Notes: a model not told the origin generated them from the sequence alone. 15,992 bases of DNA from Desulfomicrobiaceae bacterium (GCA_003530935.1 DPEO01000063.1:13837-29828), one strand, 5' to 3'. Shown: positions 1 to 7,402, counted from the first letter of the stretch. Program-made: numbers and translations.

Positions 1-614
1 CGTCCGAACGACTCTGCCAGAGCCGCAACTGTGGCGCTGTGTCAAATACGGGCCTGGTGCTCGATGTACGTGAGCCCCAGGCTGCGGAGCATGGCTTGGT
101 AGATCCAGCACTCTTCATTGTCCATGGCCGCCGATCCTACGGAAGCGATGCCTTCGCAGCGATTGACGGTCTGGCCCTTGGCGTTGGTCTTCGTGAAGGT
201 AGCGTCGCGGGTGGCCTTCACGCGTTTGGCGATTTCGGTGAGCATCCAGTCCCAGGATTTGGGCTCCCAACGATCACTGCCCGGGGCGCGGTAGAGGGGC
301 TGGGTGACGCGGCGGTCGTTTTCCGCCAGTTGGAAGATGGAGGCCCCCTTGGCACACAGCGCGCCCTGGTTGATGGGATGGTCCGGATCGCCTTCGACGT
401 TGATGGCTTTATGGGTCTTTTCGTCGGTGGACACGATGAGCCCGCATCCCACCGAGCAATAACAGCAGATGGACGTGGACTCCTTGCCTTTGCGCAGCTG
501 CATGAGTTGCGCGCCGGCCTTGGCCTCTTCCAGGCTGATCCCCAGCCCGCCAAAGGCCGTGACAGCTGTGGCTGCGGCTGTCAGCTGAATGAATTCTCTG
601 CGCCGAAGTTGCAT
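1..614 (-). CDS. fdnG: Formate dehydrogenase alpha subunit, selenocysteine-containing, Tat-exported (5' part; 3' end outside window)
   Basis: Catalytic molybdopterin (Mo or W) subunit of a periplasmic formate dehydrogenase, oxidising formate to CO2. The first residues, MQLRRREFIQL followed by an Ala-rich hydrophobic stretch, are a twin-arginine signal. Cysteines 50, 53, 57 and 87 form the CxxC-x3-C...C site for the N-terminal [4Fe-4S] cluster. At residue 191 an in-frame TGA (42-44) is followed by HSATVAALAESFG, matching the FDH motif in which selenocysteine precedes H-x-P/A-T-V, so it is read as Sec. The frame stays open to base 1. The ATG at 612-614 is chosen because it sits 4 bases after a strong AAGGAGGG and begins the Tat signal; longer upstream starts add nothing FDH-like. 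Partner beta (Fe-S) and cytochrome subunits would lie further left. No broken residue is seen. Very sure of family; the exact paralogue (fdnG or fdhA naming) is less sure. Confidence 0.95.
16..35 (-). promoter_or_regulatory. Candidate bacterial SECIS hairpin just after the Sec TGA
   Basis: On the minus strand, six bases after the TGA at 42-44, seven-base arms GCCACAG and CTCTGGC pair around a six-base TTGCGG loop with a single C-C mismatch. Position and size fit the mRNA stem-loop that recruits SelB in bacterial formate dehydrogenases. The pairing is seen by eye; SelB binding is inferred. Confidence 0.6.
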
Positions 615-618
615 AATA

Positions 619-626
619 CCCTCCTT
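619..626 (-). promoter_or_regulatory. Ribosome binding site of formate dehydrogenase
   Basis: AAGGAGGG on the minus strand ends 4 bases before the ATG at 612-614. It fixes the start of the Tat-signal-bearing protein. Confidence 0.8.
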
Positions 627-655
627 GTTGCTGATCCCTCGGCATACTCGCGTAC

Positions 656-676
656 CGGAGATATGCTGCTTCTCCG
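656..676 (-). promoter_or_regulatory. Inverted repeat in the fdh leader region
   Basis: Perfect six-base arms CGGAGA and TCTCCG flank a nine-base spacer, 42 bases upstream of the fdh start. It could be an operator or a 5'UTR hairpin. The 107-base gap between the transposase stop and fdh shows no clear -35/-10 or -24/-12 promoter to my eye, so fdh may be driven from further upstream or by an unrecognised promoter. Confidence 0.3.
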
Positions 677-721
677 ATAATGGCCTCATGGAGAATGGTT
701 CCAGGGAAGACAAGGAAGTGC

Positions 722-1579
722 TTATTGCTCAAAGTTTGGCACAAAGGCGCAGAGGTACTGGGCGAGGATGGGGAAGATATCTTCGTGGCGGTGGTTGTAG
801 CGGAATTCTAATTCTTTGATATACAATGGAAAATTGACTGGAGATATGCCGCGTAGGCGTTGGAACCAGGCCTTGGAAAAGGACCAGAAGCCTCGGGAGG
901 AATCGATGAAAAGCCCTTTGTCCGCGTGCTTGATGCGGTAGACGCTCGACAGGGCGCTGCCGCCGGTGAGCAGGGCTGCGTAGTGTTTGTAGCGGTCGGT
1001 GTAGATGATTTTGCCGAGGCTGGCGGTTTTGAGGTGGAAATTCATCTTGAAATGGAGGATGCTTTCGGCATCCAGCTCGGGAATGAGGTCGACAAACACA
1101 TGCTCTCCGCGTTCCACGATGCCGAAGACCGGCATGCGTGCGCTGTGCACCCGGCCTTCTTTGCGGAATTTTCCCGAGGGGCCGAGGTCGAGGCCGTGGA
1201 TGGAGGAAAAGATGAGGCGGGCGTCCAGGCTGTGGGCCACGATGGCCATGCGCAGGGTGGTCATGGATTTGTAGGCCGTGTTGTAGGACAGGCCGAGTTG
1301 TTCGGCCACGCGGCTGGTGGGAGCCTCCAATTCGAAGAGTTTGATCAGGCGCAGCCATTGCTGGCAGGAGAGATTGCCGTTGTTGAGGAACCGCATGCTG
1401 AAATCGTGGAAGGTGTAGCCGCAGCGGGAGCAGCGGCGGTATCCCCCCCGGAGGGCGTAGAGGCGGCGGGTGCGGCACTTGGGACAAAAGCGCTGATGGT
1501 TTTTCCAGCAAAATCCCAACAGGAATTTTTTTGCGGAGTTTTCTGTTTTGATAATTTTTTCGTAGTGTTCAAGCTTCAT
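722..1579 (-). CDS. IS1595/ISXO2-type transposase
   Basis: A 285-residue protein with an N-terminal zinc ribbon (Cys 32, 35, 50, 53), a helix-turn-helix-like stretch (TSRVAEQLGLSYNTAYK, about 88-104) and a DDE domain. In the DDE domain I recognise IHGLD (Asp131), IYTDRYKHY (Asp195) and the C-terminal FWSFSKAW...RGIS...FPLYIKELEFRYNHR block typical of the IS1595 group. That block normally carries N-x-x-E just before FWS; here it reads D-S-S-R, so the third acidic or Asn residue is substituted and activity is uncertain. The ATG at 1577-1579 (MKLEHYEKI) is preferred over upstream starts, which only add proline-rich non-homologous sequence; its Shine-Dalgarno is weak. Length is near complete for the family. 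It lies co-directionally upstream of fdh. I found no unambiguous terminal inverted repeats or target duplication, so it may be an IS remnant or a stand-alone gene. Confidence 0.85.
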   Translation of the reverse strand: MKLEHYEKIIKTENSAKKFLLGFCWKNHQRFCPKCRTRRLYALRGGYRRCSRCGYTFHDFSMRFLNNGNLSCQQWLRLIKLFELEAPTSRVAEQLGLSYNTAYKSMTTLRMAIVAHSLDARLIFSSIHGLDLGPSGKFRKEGRVHSARMPVFGIVERGEHVFVDLIPELDAESILHFKMNFHLKTASLGKIIYTDRYKHYAALLTGGSALSSVYRIKHADKGLFIDSSRGFWSFSKAWFQRLRGISPVNFPLYIKELEFRYNHRHEDIFPILAQYLCAFVPNFEQ

Positions 1580-1705
1580 ATGATAAAATTTCTTGGGAAA
1601 AACCTTGCGTATTATGTATAAAAGGGGTGCCGGAGCCTCCGGATTGTATGGAGGAACTGGCGGTGCTTTATGTCTTATAAAGCATATAATTGCAATGGGG
1701 GCGGC
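1580..1705. other. Divergent intergenic region with stacked inverted repeats
   Basis: This AT-rich 126-base gap lies between the transposase (minus) and the sensory operon (plus). It holds CCGGAG-C-CTCCGG at 1630-1642, a CCTCC/GGAGG pair across 1637-1655, and TGCTTTAT-GTCTT-ATAAAGCA at 1664-1684. A TATAAT at 1685-1690 abuts the last repeat on the plus strand. These may be operators, a transcript hairpin, or IS end sequence; sequence alone does not separate these. Confidence 0.4.
1664..1690 (+). promoter_or_regulatory. Candidate promoter -10 (TATAAT) with adjacent 8-base inverted repeat
   Basis: A consensus TATAAT at 1685-1690 directly follows a perfect 8-base inverted repeat (1664-1684). No good -35 is present at 16-18 bases, so an activator may be needed. 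A start near 1697 would leave a very short leader before the ATG at 1706, which weakens the call or suggests the later ATG at 1742. Confidence 0.3.
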
Positions 1706-2947
1706 ATGGGAATTTGGCAACGACGGGACCATGGATGGCGGATGTGGGCGTGGCTGCTGCTCGTGGCGCTATGGGGCTGTCAAGAAGCGGAGGTGGTGGT
1801 GCCCATGCCGGAGGTGCGGGACTCTGGGGTGCACGATACGGAAGTGGTGCTGGGGTCATCCCTCGCGCTCAAAGGCCATGCCGGCTATCTTGGCCAGGAA
1901 ACCATCAAAGGGGCCATGGCGTACATTCAGTTCGTCAACGAAGCAGGGGGCGTGCACGGACGCCGTATTCGTGTGATCACTCGTGACGATTCGTATGATC
2001 CGCCGAAATGTCTTGCCAATACCCAGCGCTTTCTTATCGATGATAAAGTATTCGGTCTTTTTTGCTACGTTGGAACGCCAACGACAGTCAAGGTATTGCC
2101 ATTGGTACAGGAGTCCCGCGTTCCGCTTTTGGGAATGTTTACAGGTGCTAATGCACTGCGAGATCCGTTTTTGCCTTATGTGGTTAATGTCCGAGCGTCG
2201 TATTATCAAGAAACTCGGGCAGCGATAGAACATTTAGTGCGCGATCTTGGACTTACCCGCATTGCGGTGTTCTATCAGTACGACGCCTTTGGTTTCGATG
2301 GGCTGACGGGTACGGAGCTCGCCCTCAAGGAGTTCGATTTGGAGCCCGTGGCGCGCGGAAGTTATGTGCGGGGCACCAACGACGTGACCGAAGCCGTGGA
2401 CCGCATTGCTGCGGCTGCGGCCCAGGCCGTGGTGATGATCGGCACCTCGGACCCGTGCGCCAATTTCATCCGCCAGACCTTGCGCCGGGGGCTGCGACCG
2501 CTGTTTTACATGGTTTCGTTCGTGGGGGCGCGGGAGCTTTCCCGCAACTTGGCGGGGACCAACCTCGATGGGGTGCCGGTGATCATGAGTCAGGTGGTGC
2601 CGCCGCCGCGCAGCGCCGACGGCACGCCGACACCGAGCGCTCAAGAATTCGTAGAGCTTATGGCGCGGTATTTTCCCGGGGAAGAGCCGAACTTCGTGGG
2701 CTTTGAAGGCTATATCAATGCCAAGGTCTTGGTAGAGGCCCTGCGCCGTGCAGGTCGCGCGCTGACCCGAGAGCGATTCCTGCGCGCCGTGGAATCCATG
2801 ACGGACTTTGCCATTGGTCCGGATGTGCGTCTGTCTTTCGGCCCGGCGGACCACCAAGGCTTGGATACGGTGTACTTTACCGTGCTTCGCGGCGGGCGCT
2901 TCGTCCTTCTCGATCGCTGGAACGACATCCAGGGGGCGCGGCAATGA
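1706..2947 (+). CDS. Periplasmic ligand-binding lipoprotein, LivJ/LivK type (Peripla_BP_6)
   Basis: A 413-residue receptor of the branched-chain amino acid-type solute-binding family (type I periplasmic fold). It starts MGIWQRRDHGWRM, then a hydrophobic WAWLLLVALWGC ending in a lipobox-like LWGC, suggesting a lipid-anchored secreted protein. The mature part shows the family hallmarks VVLGSSLALKG, GAMAYIQFVNEAGGVHGRRI, DDSYDPPKCLANTQRFL and AVFYQYDAFGFDG. There is no permease or ATPase nearby; instead the stop overlaps the ATG of a histidine kinase (ATGA, 2944-2947). I therefore infer that it presents a ligand to that sensor rather than feeding a transporter. The ATG at 1706 gives a proper basic n-region; 1742 is the alternative. 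Bases about 1981-2280 are markedly AT-richer than the rest of the gene. The ligand cannot be told from sequence. Confidence 0.88.
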   Translation: MGIWQRRDHGWRMWAWLLLVALWGCQEAEVVVPMPEVRDSGVHDTEVVLGSSLALKGHAGYLGQETIKGAMAYIQFVNEAGGVHGRRIRVITRDDSYDPPKCLANTQRFLIDDKVFGLFCYVGTPTTVKVLPLVQESRVPLLGMFTGANALRDPFLPYVVNVRASYYQETRAAIEHLVRDLGLTRIAVFYQYDAFGFDGLTGTELALKEFDLEPVARGSYVRGTNDVTEAVDRIAAAAAQAVVMIGTSDPCANFIRQTLRRGLRPLFYMVSFVGARELSRNLAGTNLDGVPVIMSQVVPPPRSADGTPTPSAQEFVELMARYFPGEEPNFVGFEGYINAKVLVEALRRAGRALTRERFLRAVESMTDFAIGPDVRLSFGPADHQGLDTVYFTVLRGGRFVLLDRWNDIQGARQ

Positions 2948-4938
2948 TCCGGTTCTATTCCCGCGTCTCGTTGAAGAATAAGATTTTCTTCTCCATTCTC
3001 GGCGTCATCCTCGTCATCAGTGTGACCATTGCCTTTTTGGCACGATGGATTCTGATTTCCGGACTCACCAAAGAGCTTGAGCTGCGCGGGATTGCGGTCG
3101 CCCGCTCCATTGCCGAGCGGGGCGCGGGTTTTGTCTTGGAAAAGAACGATCCCGAGCTCTTGAGCCTGATATTTGATGAAGCGAGGCTGCGGGAGCGCCA
3201 ATATCTCATCAACTATATTTACGTGCTCGACCGCTCCCACAACGTGCTCGCCCATACGTTGACCGTTCCTTTTCCCGAGGCGTTCCGTACGGCGAACATC
3301 ATTCCAGAGGATGTCCCCCAAAGCGTGCGTCTGGTGCGCCACGGCGATAAAGTTTCCTATGATATCGCTGTCCCCATTCGCGAGGGCATCTACCGCATCG
3401 GCAGCGTCCACGTGGGTCTCAGCAAAGACCATATCGATCGCTTGGTGGCCAAGCTCCGGTTCATGTTCTTGGGATTCATTTCCGCAGTCATCGTCATCGT
3501 CTTCTATGTGAGCCACCTGGTTTCCCGGCACATCACCATGCCCCTGCGGCGACTGACCCGTATTTCTGATGAGTTGAGCCGTGGCAACTTTGACGTGCCC
3601 ATTGATCTTGGGGAGGGGTTGGATTGGGCGGTGACCAATTGTCCGGCCTACAAGGACACCAACATGCCGTGCTGGCATTTCGACCAGCAGGCCGTCCGTG
3701 GCGGCCGGGGGGTGCGGCGGGAGACCGGACAGGCCTGCGCCACGTGCCAATTTTACCGCAAGCGTCCGGGCCGCGATGAAGTCGTGCAGTTGGCGGATTC
3801 CTTTCTCAACATGGTGTGGTCCATCCGGCTGTACCGCAAACGCCTGCAGGAGTCGGAACAGAAGTATCGTTCCCTCTTCGATTCTGGGCCAGATCCCATC
3901 TTCGTAGTGGACTGCGCCTCGCAAACCATCCTCGATGCCAACCCCAGGGCAGAAGAAGTGTATGAATATCCGCTCCAGGAACTTTTTGGCATGCCCTTTG
4001 AGAAGCTGGATCCGGATCAAGCCAAGGAGTGTTTTTTGGCGCTGGAAAATGGAGAGACCAGGACCGGGTGCGTCTACTATCCCAAGGTCATTCATTATAA
4101 AAAGGGCAATCGTCCATTTTACGTCAATATGCATGCCTGTCCCATCAGCTATGGAGGCAAACAGGCCATCATCGTCGCGGTGGCGGATATCACCGAGATG
4201 ATGGAAAAGGATGCCCAGCTCGTCCAGGCGGCCAAGATGAAGACCTTGGGCGAGATGAGCGCCGGCATTGCGCATGAGATCAACCAGCCGCTCAACGCCA
4301 TCAAGATGGGGAGCGAATATCTGGGGCTGCTCTTGGAACAGGGGCGTCCGGTGTCTGAGGCGCAGATCCGCGAGATCACCACCGAGATCAGCCAGCAGGT
4401 GGACCGCGCCGCGGAGATCATCAACAACCTGCGGGCCTTTGGCCGCAAGTCCGGCCTCACCCTGGAGCGGGTGGATTTGAACGAGCCCATTCGAGGGGTG
4501 CTTTCCATCATCGGGAGGCAGTTTTCCCTGCAGCGCATTGCCATCCGCCTGGACCTGGCGCTTTCTCTGCCTTGGGTGCAGGGACATAACAACCGGTTTC
4601 AACAAGTATTTTTCAATTTGCTCAACAATGCTCGAGATGCTATCCAGGAGCGCATGGAGAGCGAACCCGAACTTTACGGCGACATCCTCATCCGTACCTT
4701 CGTGGACGACGAGGGGCGGGTGGTCGCCTCGGTGTCGGACAATGGTTCGGGCATCCCCGAGGACGTGCGCAACAAGATCTTTGAGCCGTTTTTCACCACC
4801 AAGCAGACAGGCAAGGGCATGGGGCTGGGGCTGGCCATCACCTACGGCATTGTCCGGGATTATGGCGGCATGATCACCATCGAGAGCGAGCCCGGTACGG
4901 GCACCACCTTCCGTCTGTCCTTTCCTGCCGCCAGCTAA
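2944..4938 (+). CDS. Membrane sensor histidine kinase with cysteine-rich insertion after HAMP, PAS and HisKA/HATPase
   Basis: A 664-residue kinase. Domains in order: TM1 about 14-38; an extracytoplasmic sensor about 39-170; TM2 about 172-193; HAMP-like about 194-222; a Cys-rich insert (Cys 233, 243, 265, 268); an amphipathic linker; PAS about 303-420 (YRSLFDSGPDPIFVVD); HisKA with GEMSAGIAHEINQPLNAI (phospho-acceptor His444); and HATPase with the N box FNLLNNARDA (558-565), DNGSGIP (599-605) and GKGMGLGL (623-630). The dimerisation sequence resembles NtrB/DctB-type kinases. It overlaps the binding-protein gene by 4 bases and its TAA overlaps a possible ATG of the regulator, indicating translational coupling. 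The likely role is to autophosphorylate in response to a periplasmic ligand presented by the upstream lipoprotein and pass phosphate to the REC-STAS protein. All catalytic boxes are intact. The ligand and the role of the four cysteines are unknown. Confidence 0.95.
   Translation: MIRFYSRVSLKNKIFFSILGVILVISVTIAFLARWILISGLTKELELRGIAVARSIAERGAGFVLEKNDPELLSLIFDEARLRERQYLINYIYVLDRSHNVLAHTLTVPFPEAFRTANIIPEDVPQSVRLVRHGDKVSYDIAVPIREGIYRIGSVHVGLSKDHIDRLVAKLRFMFLGFISAVIVIVFYVSHLVSRHITMPLRRLTRISDELSRGNFDVPIDLGEGLDWAVTNCPAYKDTNMPCWHFDQQAVRGGRGVRRETGQACATCQFYRKRPGRDEVVQLADSFLNMVWSIRLYRKRLQESEQKYRSLFDSGPDPIFVVDCASQTILDANPRAEEVYEYPLQELFGMPFEKLDPDQAKECFLALENGETRTGCVYYPKVIHYKKGNRPFYVNMHACPISYGGKQAIIVAVADITEMMEKDAQLVQAAKMKTLGEMSAGIAHEINQPLNAIKMGSEYLGLLLEQGRPVSEAQIREITTEISQQVDRAAEIINNLRAFGRKSGLTLERVDLNEPIRGVLSIIGRQFSLQRIAIRLDLALSLPWVQGHNNRFQQVFFNLLNNARDAIQERMESEPELYGDILIRTFVDDEGRVVASVSDNGSGIPEDVRNKIFEPFFTTKQTGKGMGLGLAITYGIVRDYGGMITIESEPGTGTTFRLSFPAAS
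3640..3747 (+). other. Four-cysteine segment inside the kinase (juxtamembrane)
   Basis: This encodes residues 233-268, NCPAYKDTNMPCW ... ACATC, spacing C-x9-C-x21-C-x2-C, between HAMP and the linker to PAS. I recall similar inserts in chemoreceptors and kinases of sulfate reducers. The pattern could bind a metal or Fe-S cluster, or act as a thiol switch; that is inference. Confidence 0.6.
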
Positions 4939-4941
4939 TGC

Positions 4942-4947
4942 GAGGAG
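4942..4947 (+). promoter_or_regulatory. Ribosome binding site deciding the REC-STAS start
   Basis: GAGGAG lies 8 bases before the ATG at 4956. This favours 4956 over the ATG at 4938, which overlaps the kinase stop codon and has no comparable site. Confidence 0.65.
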
Positions 4948-4955
4948 AGTCCGCC

Positions 4956-5684
4956 ATGGAACGAGAAAAAATCCTCATCATCGATGACGAAAAGCCCACC
5001 CTCAAGATGTTTTCCCTGTTTTTGGAGGTGTACGGCTTTGCCATTTTGACGGCCGAATCCGGAGAGGAGGGCCTTGAGCTCTTTGAGCGGGAGCGTCCGG
5101 AAATTGTACTTACGGACATCAAGATGCCCGGCATGGACGGCATCGAAGTCCTGCGCGAGATCAAGCGCCGCTCGCCCACCACGGAGGTGATCGTGATCAC
5201 CGGCCATGGGGACATGGATCTTGCCATTCAGGCCCTCAATCTCGATGCCGCGGACTTCATCAATAAACCCATCCAGCGTCAGAGTTTGGAGCAGGCGCTT
5301 TCTCGCGCCCGGGAACGGCTCTCCCTGGCCAAGCGTCGGCAGCACGAGGTGGAGAGCCGCCAGGAAGGCGACATCCTCGTCATCCATATCCAGGGGAGCC
5401 TCAATGCCTACTCCGAGGGGCTGCTGCGCGAGGCCTACCAGCAGGGCGTGGACGCGCGGGTGCGGCGGGTGGTGTTGGAATTCGAGCCCAGCACATCCGT
5501 CAATGGCGCGGGCATCGCCATCCTCACCCAGTTGGTCCTGGATAGTGAAAAAGACGGGGTGGAGATCGTCATGGCCGGGCTTTCGGACAATTTCCGGCGC
5601 GTGTTCGATATCGTTGGCCTCACCCGCATGGTGCGTCTCTATCCCACGGTGACCGAGGCCTGCAAAGGGGGAGGTGCGGCATGA
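4956..5684 (+). CDS. Response regulator with REC and STAS domains
   Basis: A 242-residue cytoplasmic regulator. The N-terminal receiver (about 3-120) has the acidic pair Asp10/Asp11, phospho-acceptor Asp54 (IVLTDIKMPGMDG), Thr82 (VITGHGD) and Lys104 (FINKP), so it should be phosphorylatable. After a short basic linker, about 136-235 form a STAS domain (GDILVIHIQGSLNAY ... VVLEFEPSTSVNGAGIAIL). STAS domains usually act by protein-protein contact, as in anti-sigma-factor antagonists. In SpoIIAA-like proteins the loop reads D-S-S-G with a phosphorylated serine; here it is V-N-G-A-G, so serine control is unlikely and phosphorylation at the receiver may be the switch. There is no DNA-binding domain. 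The partner is unknown and no anti-sigma factor is in view. The last codons overlap the redoxin start (5681-5684). Confidence 0.9.
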   Translation: MEREKILIIDDEKPTLKMFSLFLEVYGFAILTAESGEEGLELFERERPEIVLTDIKMPGMDGIEVLREIKRRSPTTEVIVITGHGDMDLAIQALNLDAADFINKPIQRQSLEQALSRARERLSLAKRRQHEVESRQEGDILVIHIQGSLNAYSEGLLREAYQQGVDARVRRVVLEFEPSTSVNGAGIAILTQLVLDSEKDGVEIVMAGLSDNFRRVFDIVGLTRMVRLYPTVTEACKGGGAA

Positions 5685-6214
5685 AGCGGATGTTCGTTGC
5701 CATCGGCTTGGTGTTGATTGGGGTGTTGTCGGCTGGGGCGGAGCCTTTGGGTCCGGGGGCCTCGATCGCGCAGATCCGCTTTGCCGCGCCCCACTTGGCG
5801 GAGGATGCCGCCGCTTTGGGGATGCAGCCAGGGGCGTCGTTTGCCGTACAGGATTTGGGGGCGGACCTGGTGCTCCTGGAAGTCATCGGCGTGTACTGCC
5901 CCCAATGCCACAAGCAGGCCCCGGGGTTCAATTCTCTGTATGGTCGCTTGAACAAAGGCAAGACCAAAGGTCGGGTGGCCATGTTTGCGGTGGCCGCCGG
6001 CGGAACGGACCTGGAGGTGGCCCAGGCTCGGGAAAGCATGTATCGTTTCCCCGTGGTGAGTGATCCCAACTATGTGGCCCACAAGGCCTTGGGAGAACCC
6101 TTGACCCCATATACCATCGTATGTCGTGCCGACGGCACCATTGTCTGGGCGCATCTGGGCGTGGTGGAGGATGTGAGCGAACTCTACGCCCGCATCCGCG
6201 ATCTCTTGCCCTAG
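5681..6214 (+). CDS. Exported thioredoxin-fold protein (TlpA/AhpC-TSA-like redoxin)
   Basis: A 177-residue protein with a cleavable signal (MKRMFVAIGLVLIGVLSAGA, cut probably after residue 20). A redoxin fold follows, with the redox pair Cys73-x-x-Cys76 in GVYCPQCHKQAPGFNSLY, preceded by a strand (DLVLLEVIG) and followed by a cis-Pro-like segment near LTPYTIV. It is probably a periplasmic thiol-disulfide exchange or reductase protein. It starts by a 4-base ATGA overlap with the REC-STAS gene and is followed by the GAF gene after 8 bases. Together with the rhodanese and MauE-like genes downstream it suggests an envelope redox function; its substrate is unknown. Confidence 0.85.
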   Translation: MKRMFVAIGLVLIGVLSAGAEPLGPGASIAQIRFAAPHLAEDAAALGMQPGASFAVQDLGADLVLLEVIGVYCPQCHKQAPGFNSLYGRLNKGKTKGRVAMFAVAAGGTDLEVAQARESMYRFPVVSDPNYVAHKALGEPLTPYTIVCRADGTIVWAHLGVVEDVSELYARIRDLLP

Positions 6215-6222
6215 AGGCGGTC

Positions 6223-7402
6223 ATGCTTGGCGACAGCTGTCAGCCGCTGCGTGACGACCTGGAGCGCACGGCCTACCATCTGGAGGTGCTGCGGGAGGTG
6301 GCGGCGCAGATCGAGGGCACGCGCAAGCCGCGGGCCATCCTCGAGACCGTCTTGCTTTCCGCCATGGGGGGGGCTTGGAGCCTCTGGCGGTTGCGCCGTG
6401 CTTGCTGTTGACGACCGCATCCAAGATTGCATCGGCAAAGGGTTCTCCTGTGACCCCGCGGCGCTGTGGCAGGAGCTTCTGTCCCCTGTGCTGGAGCAGG
6501 CGCGTTCGTCGCGGCATCCCGTCACCGTGGATGCGGCGCAGCGCGCTCGGTGGCCGTGGCCGGTGGCCGCCGGCCTGGCAGTGGCGGTGGATGCCGAGCA
6601 GGTGGCGGTGCTCATGGTAGGGTCGCCTCTGGGGGCGGATGCCTACGACGACGAAGACATGCGTTTCCTCCATACGCTTGGCGTGCTGCTCCAGGTAAGC
6701 TTGCGTTTTGCCTTGGCCGGCGTGCGGGAAGAACTCCTTTCCGCGCAGTTGGTGCGCCGCAACGAGGAATTGGACCGCCAGATCTTGCACCTGCGCACCC
6801 AGCGGGAACTGGCCGTGGAGTTGGGACAGGGGCGGAGCTTGGAAGAAACCGCGTCCCGGGCCGTGCCCATCGTCTTGGGGGGCTTTGCCTATACCAAGGG
6901 GGTGTTGGTGCTTGTGGACCGGCAGCGGGATTGGGTGCTGGCCGAGTCTCGGGGGACTGTCTTTCGGCCAGACAAGCGCGCGGCGGATGCGCTGCTTTTT
7001 GCCTGTCTCTCCCGGTGCGCCACCAAACAGGTGCCGCCGCTGCATGTGGAGGAGATTTCTTTGGAGGACAGCCCGGAAATGGGTCTGGATTTTACGCCGC
7101 GTCGTGGCTTTTTCTTTCAGGTGCGCGAAGGGCTTTTCGGGGGTTTTGTGTTGGGAGATCCCTTGCAGGAGGCGGTGGCGCACCACGATTCTTCGTTGCT
7201 CGCCTGCATGCAGCAATTGGTGCTCCACCTCCACGGGGCCGATGCCTTTGCCACCATCGTCGCCCTCAATCGGGATTTGGAGGAGCGGAACCTGCGTCTG
7301 GAGCAGATGGTGGAGGAGCTCACCGCGGCGCAGAGCCGCATCACCAAGCTGGAACAGCGGGTGCGGCATGTGTTGGGGGCGCTGGAGGACAAGGCGTGGT
7401 AG
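6223..7402 (+). CDS. GAF-like cytoplasmic sensor protein, frameshifted at a G8 tract
   Basis: Reading starts at the ATG at 6223 (MLGDSCQPLRDDLERTAYHLEVLREV), 9 bases after GAGG. It runs in frame to the run of eight G at 6366-6373, and would then end at a TGA about 62 codons in. Shifting by +1 (as if seven G) restores a frame from about 6374 to the TAG at 7400-7402 with clean continuity (LSAMGGLGASGGCAVLAVDDRI), giving 392 residues. The product seems to be two GAF-like modules (about 25-165 and 185-340) and a C-terminal coiled coil (LNRDLEERNLRLEQMVEELTAAQ). The GAF call rests on style (leading helix with R-x-x-AILETVL, strands, linking helices), not on a sharp motif. The frameshift may be a sequencing error, a real loss of function, or phase variation by slippage. 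Neighbours are intact and tightly packed, which argues the operon is under selection. Confidence 0.7.
6366..6373 (+). repeat. Homopolymer tract of eight G at the frameshift point
   Basis: Eight consecutive G (ccat-G8-cttgg) lie exactly where the reading frame breaks in the GAF-like gene. With seven or ten G the gene would be open. Such runs are prone both to sequencing error and to true slippage. Confidence 0.9.

Noticed and set aside
42..44. TGA as the true end of a short formate dehydrogenase
   Set aside because: The conserved FDH sequence continues after it and the position is the known Sec site; a hairpin follows.
860..1621. Plus-strand open frame opposite the transposase
   Set aside because: The minus frame has a zinc ribbon and IS1595 motifs; the plus translation has none.
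2710..4605. Long minus-strand open frame antisense to the binding protein and kinase
   Set aside because: No recognisable domain; it mirrors a GC-rich gene whose plus-strand protein has all kinase motifs.
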